From Deltaproteobacteria bacterium (GTDB lineage: Bacteria; Desulfobacterota; Desulfobulbia; Desulfobulbales; SURF-16), in the NCBI GenBank assembly GCA_029933005.1, contig JAOZOY010000019.1, forward strand, positions 1-42,705: a stretch of DNA of 42,705 nucleotides. Direction: 5' to 3'. The translations under genes and the position numbers were made by a program. The notes under the pieces are model-generated. The model worked only from the letters and a program-made list of their open reading frames with translations. It ran no database searches and had not been told where the DNA came from. Position 1 is the first letter of the stretch, and every line of letters begins with the position of its first letter. Positions 26,121-35,566 of this stretch are shown here, one piece after another.

Positions 26121-27377
26121 GTGTCTTCTTTAAAACAGATTGATCCTGAGGTCTATCATTCCATTCAAAATGAGCTGGAAAGACAAACCAATCAGCTTGA
26201 ATTAATAGCATCGGAGAATATTGTCAGCACGGCGGTGCTTGAGGCGCAGGGATCAATTTTTACCAACAAATATGCCGAGGGGTATCCAAGCAAGCGTTAT
26301 TATGGTGGATGTGAATATGCCGATGAGGTCGAAGCACTTGCAATTGCCAGGGCAAAGGAGCTGTTTCAGGCCGAATATGCCAATGTCCAGGCCCATTCCG
26401 GCAGCCAGGCCAACATGGCGGTCTACTTTGCTATTCTAAATCCGGGCGATAAGGTTCTTGGTATGGATCTGGCTCATGGCGGCCATTTGACCCATGGCGC
26501 CAAGGTGAGCTTTTCCGGCCAGTTGTATGATTTTTCCCACTATAGAGTTGACAGGGAGAATGAACAGATTGACATGGCCGAGGTGGAGCGGATTGCTCTG
26601 GAACAGCGGCCGAAATTGATTATTGCCGGCGCCAGCGCCTATCCTCGCCTGATTGATTTCGAAGGCTTTCGCCGTATTGCCGATCAGGTTGGGGCCTTTT
26701 TGATGGTGGATATGGCTCATATCGCTGGTCTGGTGGCCGGTGGAGTTCATCCGTCACCGATTCCCTGGGCGGATTTTGTTACCACGACCACACATAAAAC
26801 CCTGCGCGGGCCAAGGGGCGGCCTGATTCTTGCCAAAGAAGAATTTGCCAAAAAATTAAACAGCAAGATTTTTCCAGGAATCCAGGGTGGACCGCTTGTT
26901 CATGTCATCGCAGCAAAGGCCGTGGCCTTTAAAGAGGCCATGAATGAACGTTTTAAACTTTACCAGCAGCAGGTTGTCAGCAACGCCCGGGTCCTGAGCC
27001 AGAGGCTTTTTGAGCACGGTTTTCGAATAGTATCAGGTGGTACGGATAATCATCTTCTCCTTGTCGATCTCTCTCCGAAAAACATTACCGGTAAGGACGC
27101 GGAATGGGCACTCGAAGAGGCCGGCCTGACGGTAAATAAAAATGCCATTCCCTTTGACCGGCAGAGCCGTTTTATTACAAGTGGCATCCGTATCGGCACC
27201 CCGTCGGTGACCACCCGCGGTTTACGTGAAGAAGAAATGGGACAAATTGGTGACTGGATCAACCGTGTTATTATCAACCGTGATAACAAGGAAGAGTTAG
27301 CCGCAATCCGTCTTGAGGTTCGTCTGCTTTGTGATGAATTCCCCATTTATCCGGATCTTGAAAGGGATAATGGTTGA
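26121..27377 (+). CDS. glyA: Serine hydroxymethyltransferase
   Basis: A 418-residue PLP enzyme that converts serine and tetrahydrofolate to glycine and 5,10-methylene-THF. The PLP lysine is Lys226 in [38 protein letters not shown] and the D197-M-A-H200 motif are all conserved. Length is normal. The GTG start has GGTGA six bases upstream. The 3' end nearly abuts the deaminase gene. Methylene-THF production fits the neighbouring nucleotide genes. Confidence 0.97.
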   Translation: MSSLKQIDPEVYHSIQNELERQTNQLELIASENIVSTAVLEAQGSIFTNKYAEGYPSKRYYGGCEYADEVEALAIARAKELFQAEYANVQAHSGSQANMAVYFAILNPGDKVLGMDLAHGGHLTHGAKVSFSGQLYDFSHYRVDRENEQIDMAEVERIALEQRPKLIIAGASAYPRLIDFEGFRRIADQVGAFLMVDMAHIAGLVAGGVHPSPIPWADFVTTTTHKTLRGPRGGLILAKEEFAKKLNSKIFPGIQGGPLVHVIAAKAVAFKEAMNERFKLYQQQVVSNARVLSQRLFEHGFRIVSGGTDNHLLLVDLSPKNITGKDAEWALEEAGLTVNKNAIPFDRQSRFITSGIRIGTPSVTTRGLREEEMGQIGDWINRVIINRDNKEELAAIRLEVRLLCDEFPIYPDLERDNG

Positions 27378-27379
27378 TA

Positions 27380-27829
27380 ATGAAAAAATTTGATCGTCCT
27401 TCCTGGTCTGAATATTTCATGTCCATCACGGAACTGGTGTCGCAGCGCTCTACATGTATACGGCGCAAGGTGGGAGCGATACTGGTTCGGGATAAGAGGA
27501 TTATAGCAACCGGCTATAACGGGGCTCCATCCGGTATCAGACATTGTCTGGAAGTGGGTTGTCTGCGTGAACAGCAGGGTATCCCATCCGGAGAACGACA
27601 TGAACTCTGCCGGGGATTGCACGCCGAACAAAACAGCATCATCCAAGCCGCTCTCCATGGCGTAAGCATTGGGGGCGCAACCCTTTACTGCTCTAATATG
27701 CCTTGTTCAATCTGCAGTAAAATGTTGATCAACTCCAGAATTGTCGAGATTTTTTTTAAAGAAGGTTATGCTGATCCTCTTGCTTCGGAAATGTTAACCG
27801 AGGCAGGGATTCCTTATCATCAGATTTAA
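27380..27829 (+). CDS. dCMP deaminase family protein (ComEB-like)
   Basis: A 149-residue zinc deaminase. The zinc site is formed by HAEQN (proton-shuttling Glu) and PCSIC; the N-terminal [22 protein letters not shown] and GYNGAPSG are typical of dCMP deaminases and ComEB proteins. It would produce dUMP for thymidylate synthesis, consistent with glyA just upstream and nrdR downstream. I chose ATG 27380 over a TTG at 27374 that overlaps the glyA stop. A long insert with Cys residues ([22 protein letters not shown]) before HAE likely binds a second zinc, as in many members. Repeat copy D begins at the base after the stop. Confidence 0.92.
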   Translation: MKKFDRPSWSEYFMSITELVSQRSTCIRRKVGAILVRDKRIIATGYNGAPSGIRHCLEVGCLREQQGIPSGERHELCRGLHAEQNSIIQAALHGVSIGGATLYCSNMPCSICSKMLINSRIVEIFFKEGYADPLASEMLTEAGIPYHQI

Positions 27830-28013
27830 GTAACCGTTCATCGGGGTCTACAGGATTACGAAAACCACGATCTGTAATCGTTTACCAGTGCCATAGATTC
27901 GGAGCTTTGTTCTTCGCTTACCTTGGACTTCGAAGCATACTTGTGCTATTCGAGAAGGGCAGGTAAGCGTAGACTCTGAAATGGGCAAAGATGGTGTGCT
28001 CCCGAACAGTTAC
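27830..28013 (+). repeat. Dispersed intergenic repeat, copy D (long-core type)
   Basis: End motifs are GTAACCGTTCATCGGGG (27830), GTAATCGTTTACCAGTGCC (27874, 44 bp later) and, inverted, the complement of GTAACTGTTCGGGAGCAC ending at 28013. The core shares CTTCGAAGCATACTTGTG, ATTCGAGAAG and AGGTAAGCGTAGACTC with copy E (35297) and with the complement of copy A. CGCTTACCT/AGGTAAGCG can pair within the core. It ends 12 bp before the nrdR ATG, so it may affect nrdR expression. Confidence 0.8.
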
Positions 28014-28025
28014 GATTTAATTATT

Positions 28026-28487
28026 ATGAAATGTCCCTATTGCGGCCACCTGGAAAGCAAGGTGGTCGATTCCCGCCTGAACAAGGAATCCACCACAACG
28101 CGAAGGCGTAGATTGTGTTGTGCTTGCAGTCGTCGTTTTACCACCTATGAGCGATTGGAAGTAACAATGCCCATGCTCATTAAAAAAGACGGTCGCCGTG
28201 AGAGCTGGGATCGTACCAAAGTTGTTGAAGGGTTGAAAAAGGCCTGTGAAAAACGACCTGTCAGCATAACCGAGATTGATGATTTTGTTGATTCCCTGGA
28301 GCGCGAATTACAGGATATGGGAGAAAGGGAAATTCCTGTCCGACTTGTCGGTGCCAGGGTCATGGAAGGTTTGAGGATAATGGATGAGGTTGCTTATGTC
28401 CGCTTTGCCTCGGTCTACCGGCAATTTAAGGATTTGAATGAATTTATGGATGAGCTGAAGGGTTTGTTGAGTAAAAAGGAGCAGTAG
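28026..28487 (+). CDS. nrdR: Transcriptional repressor NrdR
   Basis: A 153-residue ATP-cone regulator that represses ribonucleotide reductase genes in response to dATP/ATP. The zinc ribbon has C3/C6 (CPYC) and C31/C34 (CCAC), followed by [10 protein letters not shown]; the ATP-cone domain (about 49-139) includes [22 protein letters not shown] and [16 protein letters not shown] 28026 gives the canonical start MKCPYCGH; the frame is open further upstream but that part is repeat copy D. It is followed by ribD, the common nrdR-ribD order. Confidence 0.96.
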   Translation: MKCPYCGHLESKVVDSRLNKESTTTRRRRLCCACSRRFTTYERLEVTMPMLIKKDGRRESWDRTKVVEGLKKACEKRPVSITEIDDFVDSLERELQDMGEREIPVRLVGARVMEGLRIMDEVAYVRFASVYRQFKDLNEFMDELKGLLSKKEQ

Positions 28488-28488
28488 G

Positions 28489-29610
28489 GTGGCTGATCCG
28501 GATCGTCAATTTATGAAAATGGCCATCAGGGAGGCCAGAAAAGGATTGGGCCGCACCTCACCGAACCCCATTGTTGGCGCAGTGATAGTAAAAAATGGTC
28601 GAATCGTCGGCAAGGGCTACCATAAAAAGGCAGGAACTCCTCATGCAGAAATTCATGCTCTGCGTGACGCTGGAAAAAATGCCAGTGGTGCGACCATCTA
28701 TGTAACCTTGGAGCCATGTAACCATACTGGTCGTACTCCTCCCTGCACTAGAGCGATTGTCGAAAGCTCTATCAAGAGGGTTGTGGTTGGCATGATCGAC
28801 CCAAATCCTCTGGTCGCCGGTTCAGGTTGTCGTTTTTTGGTGGAACAGGGGCTTGATGTCGTTTCCGGGATACTTGAAGATGAGTGCCGTGCCATTAACC
28901 GGCCTTTTATCAAACACATTACCATGGGTCATCCCTGGGTGATCATGAAAGCCGGTTGCAGCCTGGACGGACGACTTGCTGTCCGTTCGGGACAGAGTGG
29001 CTGGATCACCGGTGAAAAATCCAGACATGAGGTCCATCGTATTCGTGATCAGGTCGATGCTATCCTGGTAGGGATTGGCACAGCTTTGCAGGATGATCCG
29101 TCCCTGACAACAAGGCTGACGGCCCGAAAAGGACATGATCCTCTTCGTGTTGTTATCGACACCCGACTTCGATTGTCGACAACGGCAAAGATGATCAACC
29201 AGGATTCCGATGCTGAAACCTGGGTTTTTTGCGGTCCGCAAAGGAATGAACGTCAAGTCGATGCACTTGAAAAAATTGGAGTTCGAGTCTGGCCGGTAAC
29301 CGTTACACCCGCCGGGCAGGTGAATTTGCACGATGTCCTTGATGTCCTCGGTCGAGAGCAGAAAAATTCCTTGCTGGTGGAAGGGGGAGGCCGGATACAT
29401 GGTTCATTTTTACGAGAAAAACTGGTTGATCAGGTCAAACTTTTTCTGGCGCCTGTTTTCCTGGGCGCTGACGGAATTGCTCTGGTTGATGAACTTGCCC
29501 TGGATCGTGTCCAGGACGGCCCGCGTTTCAAAATTAACCGTACCAGAAGATTTGGTGATGATGTTTTAGTTGAAGGACTGTTTCATTTTACAATGAAGAA
29601 AGGAAAATAG
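28489..29610 (+). CDS. ribD: Bifunctional riboflavin deaminase/reductase RibD
   Basis: A 373-residue enzyme for the second and third steps of riboflavin synthesis. The deaminase domain (about 1-145) has its zinc site at His52, Glu54, Cys77 and Cys86 (PHAEIHAL, EPCNHTGRTPPC). The reductase domain follows from about 150 (VIMKAGCSLDGRLAVRSGQSGWITG) with DAILVGIGTALQDDPSLT and EGGGRIHGSFL. The GTG start comes one base after the nrdR stop. Riboflavin genes ribE, ribBA and ribH follow. Confidence 0.96.
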   Translation: MADPDRQFMKMAIREARKGLGRTSPNPIVGAVIVKNGRIVGKGYHKKAGTPHAEIHALRDAGKNASGATIYVTLEPCNHTGRTPPCTRAIVESSIKRVVVGMIDPNPLVAGSGCRFLVEQGLDVVSGILEDECRAINRPFIKHITMGHPWVIMKAGCSLDGRLAVRSGQSGWITGEKSRHEVHRIRDQVDAILVGIGTALQDDPSLTTRLTARKGHDPLRVVIDTRLRLSTTAKMINQDSDAETWVFCGPQRNERQVDALEKIGVRVWPVTVTPAGQVNLHDVLDVLGREQKNSLLVEGGGRIHGSFLREKLVDQVKLFLAPVFLGADGIALVDELALDRVQDGPRFKINRTRRFGDDVLVEGLFHFTMKKGK

Positions 29611-29641
29611 AAGGAATTAAAGGTAGAAGGTAAAATTAGAT

Positions 29642-30301
29642 ATGTTTACCGGTATTATTCAGGGAAAAGGGAAGTTAATCGAAAAACGTCCGTCAGGTGG
29701 TGGCATGGTCTTCGGGATTGAGACGAATTTTGATCTAACTGATCCTGAAGAAGGTGAATCCATTGCCTGTAACGGCGTCTGTCTGACGGCAAGAAAAATC
29801 AGCAATCGCAGATTTCTGGCTGATGTCTCTCCGGAAAGTCTATCACGTACAAACCTTGGCAATCTGGCCTCCGGCAGCACATTGAACCTGGAAAGAGCCC
29901 TGCGGCTCAGTGATCGTCTCGGCGGTCATCTCGTCAGCGGGCATGTGGATGCCACGACAACCGTCCTTTCACGAAAACCGGAAGGAGATTTTGTCCGTTT
30001 TTCCTTTGCGGTCCCGCCGGGTTTGGGGCGCTATATTATTGAAAAAGGATCTATTACCATTGACGGTATCAGTTTGACTGTTAACCATTGTGATGATCGC
30101 ACCTTTTCCGTGTCGATTATTCCTCATTCTCTTGAGATTACCAGCCTTGGCAGTGTGCATCATGGAGATATCGTCAATATTGAGGTAGATTTGATCGGTA
30201 AATATGTTGAGAAGCTTCTTGCGGTTGAAAACGGTGAAGCTCAGCCCAAAGAATCTAAGATCAATCCAGCCTTTCTGGCGAAACATGGTTTTTGGAAATA
30301 A
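29642..30301 (+). CDS. ribE: Riboflavin synthase, alpha chain
   Basis: A 219-residue lumazine-binding protein that dismutates two 6,7-dimethyl-8-ribityllumazine molecules to riboflavin. It starts MFTGIIQGKGKL, and two homologous barrels are visible: NGVCLTARKI and SESLSRTNL-like in the first, DGISLTVNH and IPHSLEITSL in the second, with GGHLVSGHVD between them. Length is normal. It lies 31 bp after ribD. Confidence 0.95.
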   Translation: MFTGIIQGKGKLIEKRPSGGGMVFGIETNFDLTDPEEGESIACNGVCLTARKISNRRFLADVSPESLSRTNLGNLASGSTLNLERALRLSDRLGGHLVSGHVDATTTVLSRKPEGDFVRFSFAVPPGLGRYIIEKGSITIDGISLTVNHCDDRTFSVSIIPHSLEITSLGSVHHGDIVNIEVDLIGKYVEKLLAVENGEAQPKESKINPAFLAKHGFWK

Positions 30302-30371
30302 AAATTTGCTTAAAAACAGGTCGACTAAAAAAGTCGGCAAAACGATATAACAATGTAATTTGGTGAACACT

Positions 30372-31580
30372 ATGGCTGTAAGCACAATTGAAGAGGTTGT
30401 AGAAGATATCAGGGCCGGCAAGATGATCATTCTTGTCGATGACGAGGATCGGGAAAATGAAGGTGATCTTTATATGGCCGCCCAGATGTCCACGCCCGAC
30501 GCCATCAATTTCATGGCGACCCATGGCAGGGGATTAATCTGCCTGACTCTGACTCCGGATCATCTTGATAAATTGAAACTGCCTATGATGGTGCGTGATA
30601 ATCAGTCACCTTATGAAACAGCCTTTACTGTCAGCATTGAGGCCCGTCATGGTGTGACAACCGGAATTTCGGCGGCTGACCGGGCAAAAACGGTTCAGGT
30701 TGCAGTGGCGCCTGATGTCAAGCCCGAGGATCTGGTCAGCCCTGGACATATTTTCCCCCTCAGAGCGCGACGCGGCGGAGTACTTGTCCGTACCGGTCAG
30801 ACCGAGGGGTCGGTTGATATTTCCCGCCTGGCCGGATTGATACCGGCCGGAGTGATCTGCGAGATCATGAAGGATGACGGTACAATGGCCCGGATGCCGG
30901 ATTTGGAGATTTTTGCCAAAGAGCATGATCTGAAGATTGCCACCATTGCCGATTTGGTTGCCTACCGCCTGAAAAAGGATACCCTCGTTCATCGGGCAGC
31001 CGAAACATCTTTGCCAACCCGCTTTGGCGGTGAATTTAAAGTCATTGCTTATCGAAATGATGTTGATGATCTTGAACATGTAGCCTTGGTCAAGGGCAAA
31101 TTCGAGGCAGACGAGGAGGTTCTGGTCCGGGTTCATTCCGAATGTCTCACTGGTGATGTTTTTGGTTCCATGCGTTGTGACTGCGGCGGGCAGCTACAGG
31201 CCGCCATGCATATGGTGAAAAAAGCCGGCAAAGGAGTCATTTTGTACATGCATCAGGAGGGTAGGGGGATTGGTTTGATCAACAAACTGAAGGCCTATGC
31301 CCTGCAGGACAAAGGACTTGACACGGTCGAGGCTAATTTGAAACTTGGTTTTAAGGCTGATTTGCGTGATTACGGCATCGGTGCCCAGATTCTTCGCGAC
31401 ATTGGTGTGCGAAAAATGAAATTAATGACCAATAATCCCAAAAAAATTATCGGTCTTGAGGGCTATGGTCTGGAGGTCGTGGGCAGGGTGCCGATCGAGA
31501 TGAATCCGGTACCGGAAAATCTAGGTTATCTTCGCTGCAAAAAGGACAAGATGGGCCATATGCTTGACTTAGATAGATAG
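30372..31580 (+). CDS. ribBA: Bifunctional DHBP synthase / GTP cyclohydrolase II
   Basis: A 402-residue fusion for the two entry steps of riboflavin synthesis. The N-terminal DHBP synthase domain (about 1-202) has [14 protein letters not shown] and [19 protein letters not shown]. The C-terminal GTP cyclohydrolase II domain (about 205-400) has the zinc cysteines in [20 protein letters not shown] and the [10 protein letters not shown] loop. I chose ATG 30372 (GGTGA six bases upstream); TTG 30360 and GTG 30363 are alternatives. A weak hairpin GACT...AGTC lies in the 70-bp gap before it. No FMN riboswitch was seen here or before ribD. Confidence 0.95.
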   Translation: MAVSTIEEVVEDIRAGKMIILVDDEDRENEGDLYMAAQMSTPDAINFMATHGRGLICLTLTPDHLDKLKLPMMVRDNQSPYETAFTVSIEARHGVTTGISAADRAKTVQVAVAPDVKPEDLVSPGHIFPLRARRGGVLVRTGQTEGSVDISRLAGLIPAGVICEIMKDDGTMARMPDLEIFAKEHDLKIATIADLVAYRLKKDTLVHRAAETSLPTRFGGEFKVIAYRNDVDDLEHVALVKGKFEADEEVLVRVHSECLTGDVFGSMRCDCGGQLQAAMHMVKKAGKGVILYMHQEGRGIGLINKLKAYALQDKGLDTVEANLKLGFKADLRDYGIGAQILRDIGVRKMKLMTNNPKKIIGLEGYGLEVVGRVPIEMNPVPENLGYLRCKKDKMGHMLDLDR

Positions 31581-31707
31581 AGTGTTTTAGGATCATTGAT
31601 GACGTTGCCGCCGACTGAGCAGATAAATACGGCCGAAAAAATAAAGATGAAAAAAATACGCGATCTCGATTTTGCAGTTAGAAATTTGAAAATATAAGGA
31701 GCATGTC

Positions 31708-32172
31708 ATGGCGAAATTTTATAATGGTGATTTGCAGGGCGAAGGGAAGAAAATTGGCATTGTTCTGGCCCGTTTTAATTCATTTATTGCCGAACGTCTG
31801 CTGGATGGAGCAATGGATACCCTGATTCGTTCTGGTGTTTCCGACGACGACATTGAAGTTGCCCGTGTACCTGGAGCATATGAAATTCCATTGGTCTCAT
31901 TAAAAATGGCCAGATCCGGCAAGTATGATGCGATAATTTCTCTGGGTATAGTCATTCGAGGTGCTACGCCTCATTTTGATTTTGTCGCCAATGAGTCGGC
32001 CAAGGGTATAGCCCAGGCCAGCATGGACACCGGAGTCCCCATTCTTTTTGGCGTCTTGACCACGGATACTATTGAACAGGCCATCGAGCGTGCCGGTTCC
32101 AAGGCCGGCAACAAGGGGTCCGACTGTGCCGCCGCCGCCATCGAGATGGTGAATCTTCTCGATCAGATTTGA
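31708..32172 (+). CDS. ribH: 6,7-dimethyl-8-ribityllumazine synthase
   Basis: A 154-residue protein, the penultimate enzyme of riboflavin synthesis, usually a 60-mer or pentamer. Conserved segments: [50 protein letters not shown] and [18 protein letters not shown] clean AAGGAG site precedes the ATG. The 127-bp gap before it holds no gene I recognise. Its stop overlaps the nusB start by one base (TGATG). Confidence 0.96.
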   Translation: MAKFYNGDLQGEGKKIGIVLARFNSFIAERLLDGAMDTLIRSGVSDDDIEVARVPGAYEIPLVSLKMARSGKYDAIISLGIVIRGATPHFDFVANESAKGIAQASMDTGVPILFGVLTTDTIEQAIERAGSKAGNKGSDCAAAAIEMVNLLDQI

Positions 32173-32576
32173 TGGGAGTTCGACGCAAGGCCAGAGAACT
32201 CGCACTGCAATGTCTTTATCAGATTGAGCAATGCGATGATCAAGATCTTGATATTCAGCAGATGCGGGAGCATTTTGAAGTCAGCAAAAAGGCTGTTGAC
32301 TATGGTCAGGAATTGATCAGTGGTATAAAGGCCAATTTGTCTGAAATTGATGAACTCATCAGTCAGCACGCCGTGAATTGGCGGCTTGACCGAATGTCCG
32401 TCATTGATCGAAATCTTCTGCGAATCGCTGTTTTTGAGCTTGTTTTTTCAGACGATGTTCCTGCAAGCGTTGCCATTAACGAGGCCATTGAGATTGCCAA
32501 ACGCTTCAGCACTCCTGACTCGGGATCATTTTTGAATGGGATCCTTGATTCAATCAGAAAGTCCTGTCGGAGCTAA
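32172..32576 (+). CDS. nusB: Transcription antitermination factor NusB
   Basis: A 134-residue all-helical RNA-binding protein of rRNA antitermination complexes. RRKARELALQCLYQIEQCD at the start and SVAINEAIEIAKRFSTPDSGSFLNGILDSI near the end are diagnostic. I chose ATG 32172 over the TTG three bases before it. Overlap with ribH gives the widespread ribH-nusB order. Confidence 0.95.
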   Translation: MGVRRKARELALQCLYQIEQCDDQDLDIQQMREHFEVSKKAVDYGQELISGIKANLSEIDELISQHAVNWRLDRMSVIDRNLLRIAVFELVFSDDVPASVAINEAIEIAKRFSTPDSGSFLNGILDSIRKSCRS

Positions 32577-32633
32577 TAACTTTCTAGTTTGGCGTTGAAT
32601 GGCATCATCATTTTTAGCTGGATCAGGTTTTAC

Positions 32634-34769
32634 ATGGCAAAATCCGTAAAACGGAATAAACCGTCTCTGGGTCAGGAAATGGTGGCAGTGTTGATGGTTG
32701 TCACCGGCCTTTTTTTGTTGCTCAGCTTGATCAGTTTTTCACTGCCTGTCGGTCACGGCCAGATCGACGCTGCAAACTGGGGTGGCGCAGTGGGACATTT
32801 TTTGGCAACTGTCCTGATGAGTTTTCTGGGGATTGCGTCAATCTGGCTTCCCCTGTTACTGCTTTTTTTTTCGATCGGTATTTTTTCTTTCCAGCCTTCC
32901 CTGCAAAGACTTCCTTTTATTTGCTCCGGCTGCTCCGGTATTTTGATTTCCACCAGCTCCCTGCTGGCGTCATTTGGCGAAAATTTCATTTCTCTTTTCG
33001 GTAAATCGTTTCCTCTGGGCGGTCAGCTTGGCAATTTTCTCTATCGCTTTATGGCAAGCTGGTTCGGTGGAGTCGGCGCGGTTCTTTTTTTTCTGGCCCT
33101 TTTCCTCTGTTCCCTGATGGCGGCTGTTCGTTTTTCACCCTATTTCTGGGGAAGAAGAATGGTTACCGGTTGTGGGGTATTGAGTGAAAAAATGAAAAAA
33201 AACAGGGCAATAAAAAGACAGCATACGACAACTGGCGCCGATCAGAATGTAAAAAGTCTTCCTTTAAAAAAGGGAACTGATGAATCCCTTTTGATTCCAG
33301 ATGTTCATGTTCCGATAAAGCCGAATAATGAAATTGAAGAGGATTTCCAGCCGGTATCGGTATCCAGCGGAGAATACCAGGTCCCGTCGTTGACGCTGCT
33401 GGATAAATCTAAGACTGTTGATTTTACGATTGACCGGGATCATTATCTTGAAGTCAGTAAACAGCTTGAACTCAAGTTGGGCGATTTTGGTGTAAAGGGA
33501 AAAGTGACCGGTATTTCTCCGGGACCGGTGATCACAACGTATGAGTTTGCCCCGGCACCGGGGGTAAAAATTACGAAGGTTGTCTCCCTGGTTGATGACT
33601 TGACCATGGGATTAAAAAAAGAAAGCGTCAGGATTGCCGGTTCCATTCCGGGAAAGGCTGCCCTGGGAATTGAGATTCCAAACCTGGAAAGGCAGATTGT
33701 TTCTCTTCGTGATATTCTGGCCAGTGAAAAATTTATAGGGGCCAAGTCCAAGTTGACTATGGGTTTGGGAACGGATGTGGTCGGTAATCCCATATTGGCT
33801 GATCTCACTCGGATGCCTCATCTGCTTATAGCCGGAGCAACCGGGGCCGGCAAGAGTGTCGCGATTAACTGCATCATCTGTTCCATCCTTCTCAAGTCGA
33901 CGCCGGATGAGGTTCGGCTTCTTCTGATTGATCCCAAACGGATAGAATTGTCAACCTATGAGGAGATTCCCCATCTTCTCCATCCAGTTGTTGTTGATCC
34001 TAAAATGGCAAGCCGAGCCCTGCAGTGGGCAGTTCGTGAGATGGAGAGACGTTATGAGTTGATGGAAGAGCTACGCGTCAAGAGTTTTTATTCATATAAT
34101 GAAATAGCGGATGAAAAATTTCCCTTAATTGTCATTATCATCGATGAGCTTGCCGACTTGATGATGGTTTCTTCCAGTGAGGTTGAGACCTCGGTGGCCC
34201 GTCTGGCCCAGATGGCCCGTGCAGCCGGAATGCATCTCATCCTTGCCACTCAGCGACCTTCGGTTGACGTCCTCACCGGACTCATTAAGGCCAATTTTCC
34301 CACCAGAATGTCTTTTAAGGTTTCCTCAAAGATTGACTCACGAACAATTCTTGATTCTGCAGGAGCGGAACATCTTCTCGGTGCTGGTGATATGCTTTTT
34401 CTGCCGCCGGGCTCGGCAAGGCTGCAACGTATTCATGGAGCCTTTATTTCGGAAAAGGAAACGAAACGAATTGTTCAATTTCTCAAAGAGCAGGGCTCTG
34501 CCAGTTATGATGAATCCGTCATGAAAATTGTGGAAGAATCCAGCCAGGAAGGCAGTGAATCTTCGGACGAAGATTATGATGAAAAATATGATGAGGCCGT
34601 GGCTCTGGTTTGTGAGTTGGGGCAGGCATCCATATCTATGGTACAAAGAAGGTTTCGGGTTGGCTATAACCGGGCGGCCAGAATGATTGAAACCATGGAG
34701 CACGAGGGAATTGTCGGCCCGGCTGACGGATCAAAGCCCAGAGAGGTGTTGGTAAAAAAATCGTATTAA
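32634..34769 (+). CDS. ftsK: DNA translocase FtsK/SpoIIIE
   Basis: A 711-residue septal DNA pump that clears chromosome termini at division. Four or five hydrophobic segments lie in about 10-175, a short linker follows (about 180-250), then the motor: alpha domain from FTIDRDHYLEVSKQLE, Walker A GATGAGKS, Walker B-like VIIIDELADLM, and QRPSVDVLTG. The C-terminal winged-helix gamma domain (YDEAVALVCELGQASISMVQRRF) reads KOPS sites. The short linker is nearer to SpoIIIE-type proteins than to E. coli FtsK. ATG 32634 is preferred (AGG seven bases upstream); a TTG at 32589 would add 15 residues. Confidence 0.95.
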   Translation: MAKSVKRNKPSLGQEMVAVLMVVTGLFLLLSLISFSLPVGHGQIDAANWGGAVGHFLATVLMSFLGIASIWLPLLLLFFSIGIFSFQPSLQRLPFICSGCSGILISTSSLLASFGENFISLFGKSFPLGGQLGNFLYRFMASWFGGVGAVLFFLALFLCSLMAAVRFSPYFWGRRMVTGCGVLSEKMKKNRAIKRQHTTTGADQNVKSLPLKKGTDESLLIPDVHVPIKPNNEIEEDFQPVSVSSGEYQVPSLTLLDKSKTVDFTIDRDHYLEVSKQLELKLGDFGVKGKVTGISPGPVITTYEFAPAPGVKITKVVSLVDDLTMGLKKESVRIAGSIPGKAALGIEIPNLERQIVSLRDILASEKFIGAKSKLTMGLGTDVVGNPILADLTRMPHLLIAGATGAGKSVAINCIICSILLKSTPDEVRLLLIDPKRIELSTYEEIPHLLHPVVVDPKMASRALQWAVREMERRYELMEELRVKSFYSYNEIADEKFPLIVIIIDELADLMMVSSSEVETSVARLAQMARAAGMHLILATQRPSVDVLTGLIKANFPTRMSFKVSSKIDSRTILDSAGAEHLLGAGDMLFLPPGSARLQRIHGAFISEKETKRIVQFLKEQGSASYDESVMKIVEESSQEGSESSDEDYDEKYDEAVALVCELGQASISMVQRRFRVGYNRAARMIETMEHEGIVGPADGSKPREVLVKKSY

Positions 34770-34879
34770 GCCCTAAAATCATTTGAAAATATTTTGTTTA
34801 GCCATAATTTTTTTAACATAGTCTAATGGTTTTTGCAGAGACCTTATCCTTTTTTTATATTCCGGCCTTATGCTGTTAG

Positions 34880-35035
34880 TCATAAATTTTCAATTGCACT
34901 GGTTGTAATTTATGATATTCCAAAATTGAATGGTATTTGGAAGTCTTTTTGGTTTTTATCGGCTGATTTTAGAAATAATAACGTTTTTTCAGGCATATAC
35001 TTCATTTGAAGGATATGCCTTTTTTTATTTTTTCA
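34880..35035 (+). ncRNA. Candidate structured transcript or 3' UTR after ftsK
   Basis: An inverted repeat TCATAAATT (34880-34888) / AATTTATGA (34907-34915) is followed by the strong terminator at 34991. It could be a small RNA or just the ftsK 3' untranslated region. No family match was recognised, and no -35/-10 pair was convincing. The rest of the 34770-35566 gap is A/T-rich with repeat copy E; no gene was seen. Confidence 0.25.
34991..35035 (+). terminator. Rho-independent terminator after ftsK
   Basis: The arms AGGCATAT (34991-34998) and ATATGCCT (35013-35020) form a perfect 8-bp stem with a 14-base loop, directly followed by a long T-run (about TTTTTTTATTTTTT). It lies 222 bp after the ftsK stop and ends the long nrdR-rib-nusB-ftsK transcription unit, separating it from the signalling cluster. 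Confidence 0.85.
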
Positions 35036-35296
35036 GGATAAATAGCAATGTTGTCAAGAAACGACTGATATAATTTGACATTAAGCAAAGAATCATAAAA
35101 AATAAAATTAGCAAACAAAGAATAGTAGGCCGTAATCGGTTAGAAATTTGCATACACTGTATATTTTAGAGAAATTAATAATTATCAGTTTTGCAAATAA
35201 ATAAAGGCAGTAACAGTTCAGCAGGGACTCATTTTTTGTTCAAATTGATGGTTCCGGTACACTACTGGAGTCGTGTTCCCTTTACATGAATTTACC

Positions 35297-35466
35297 GTAA
35301 CTATTCAGGTGGGGCCACCAAATTGGCTTAACCACCGTTTCGTAACTGTTTAGGAGTGCTCCATATTGGTTTATTTGGGACTTCGAAGCATACTTGTGTT
35401 ATTCGAGAAGGCCAGGTAAGCGTAGACTCCGAAATGGGACAATATGGGGTGCTCCTGAATAGTTAC
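35297..35466 (+). repeat. Dispersed intergenic repeat, copy E (long-core type)
   Basis: End motifs are GTAACTATTCAGGTGGGG (35297), GTAACTGTTTAGGAGTGCTC (35342, 45 bp later) and, inverted, the complement of GTAACTATTCAGGAGCACC ending at 35466. The core from about 35378 is nearly identical to copy D over about 60 bp (CTTCGAAGCATACTTGTG through GTAAGCGTAGACTC). It lies 100 bp before the ParA-like gene. Confidence 0.8.
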
Positions 35467-35566
35467 AATTCACCTTATATAACTTATTGTAACGAATGTT
35501 GACACCAGTGCCTTAGTTTCAACACTTTTCAAATTTAATAATGCGGATTGATCCGGAGTGATGAGA

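Noticed and set aside
27981-28025. Upstream extension of nrdR by 15 codons
   Set aside because: The extension is repeat copy D; the conserved NrdR start MKCPYCGH is at 28026.
30302-30371. FMN riboswitch before ribBA
   Set aside because: No RFN element consensus was seen here or before ribD; only a weak 4-bp hairpin.
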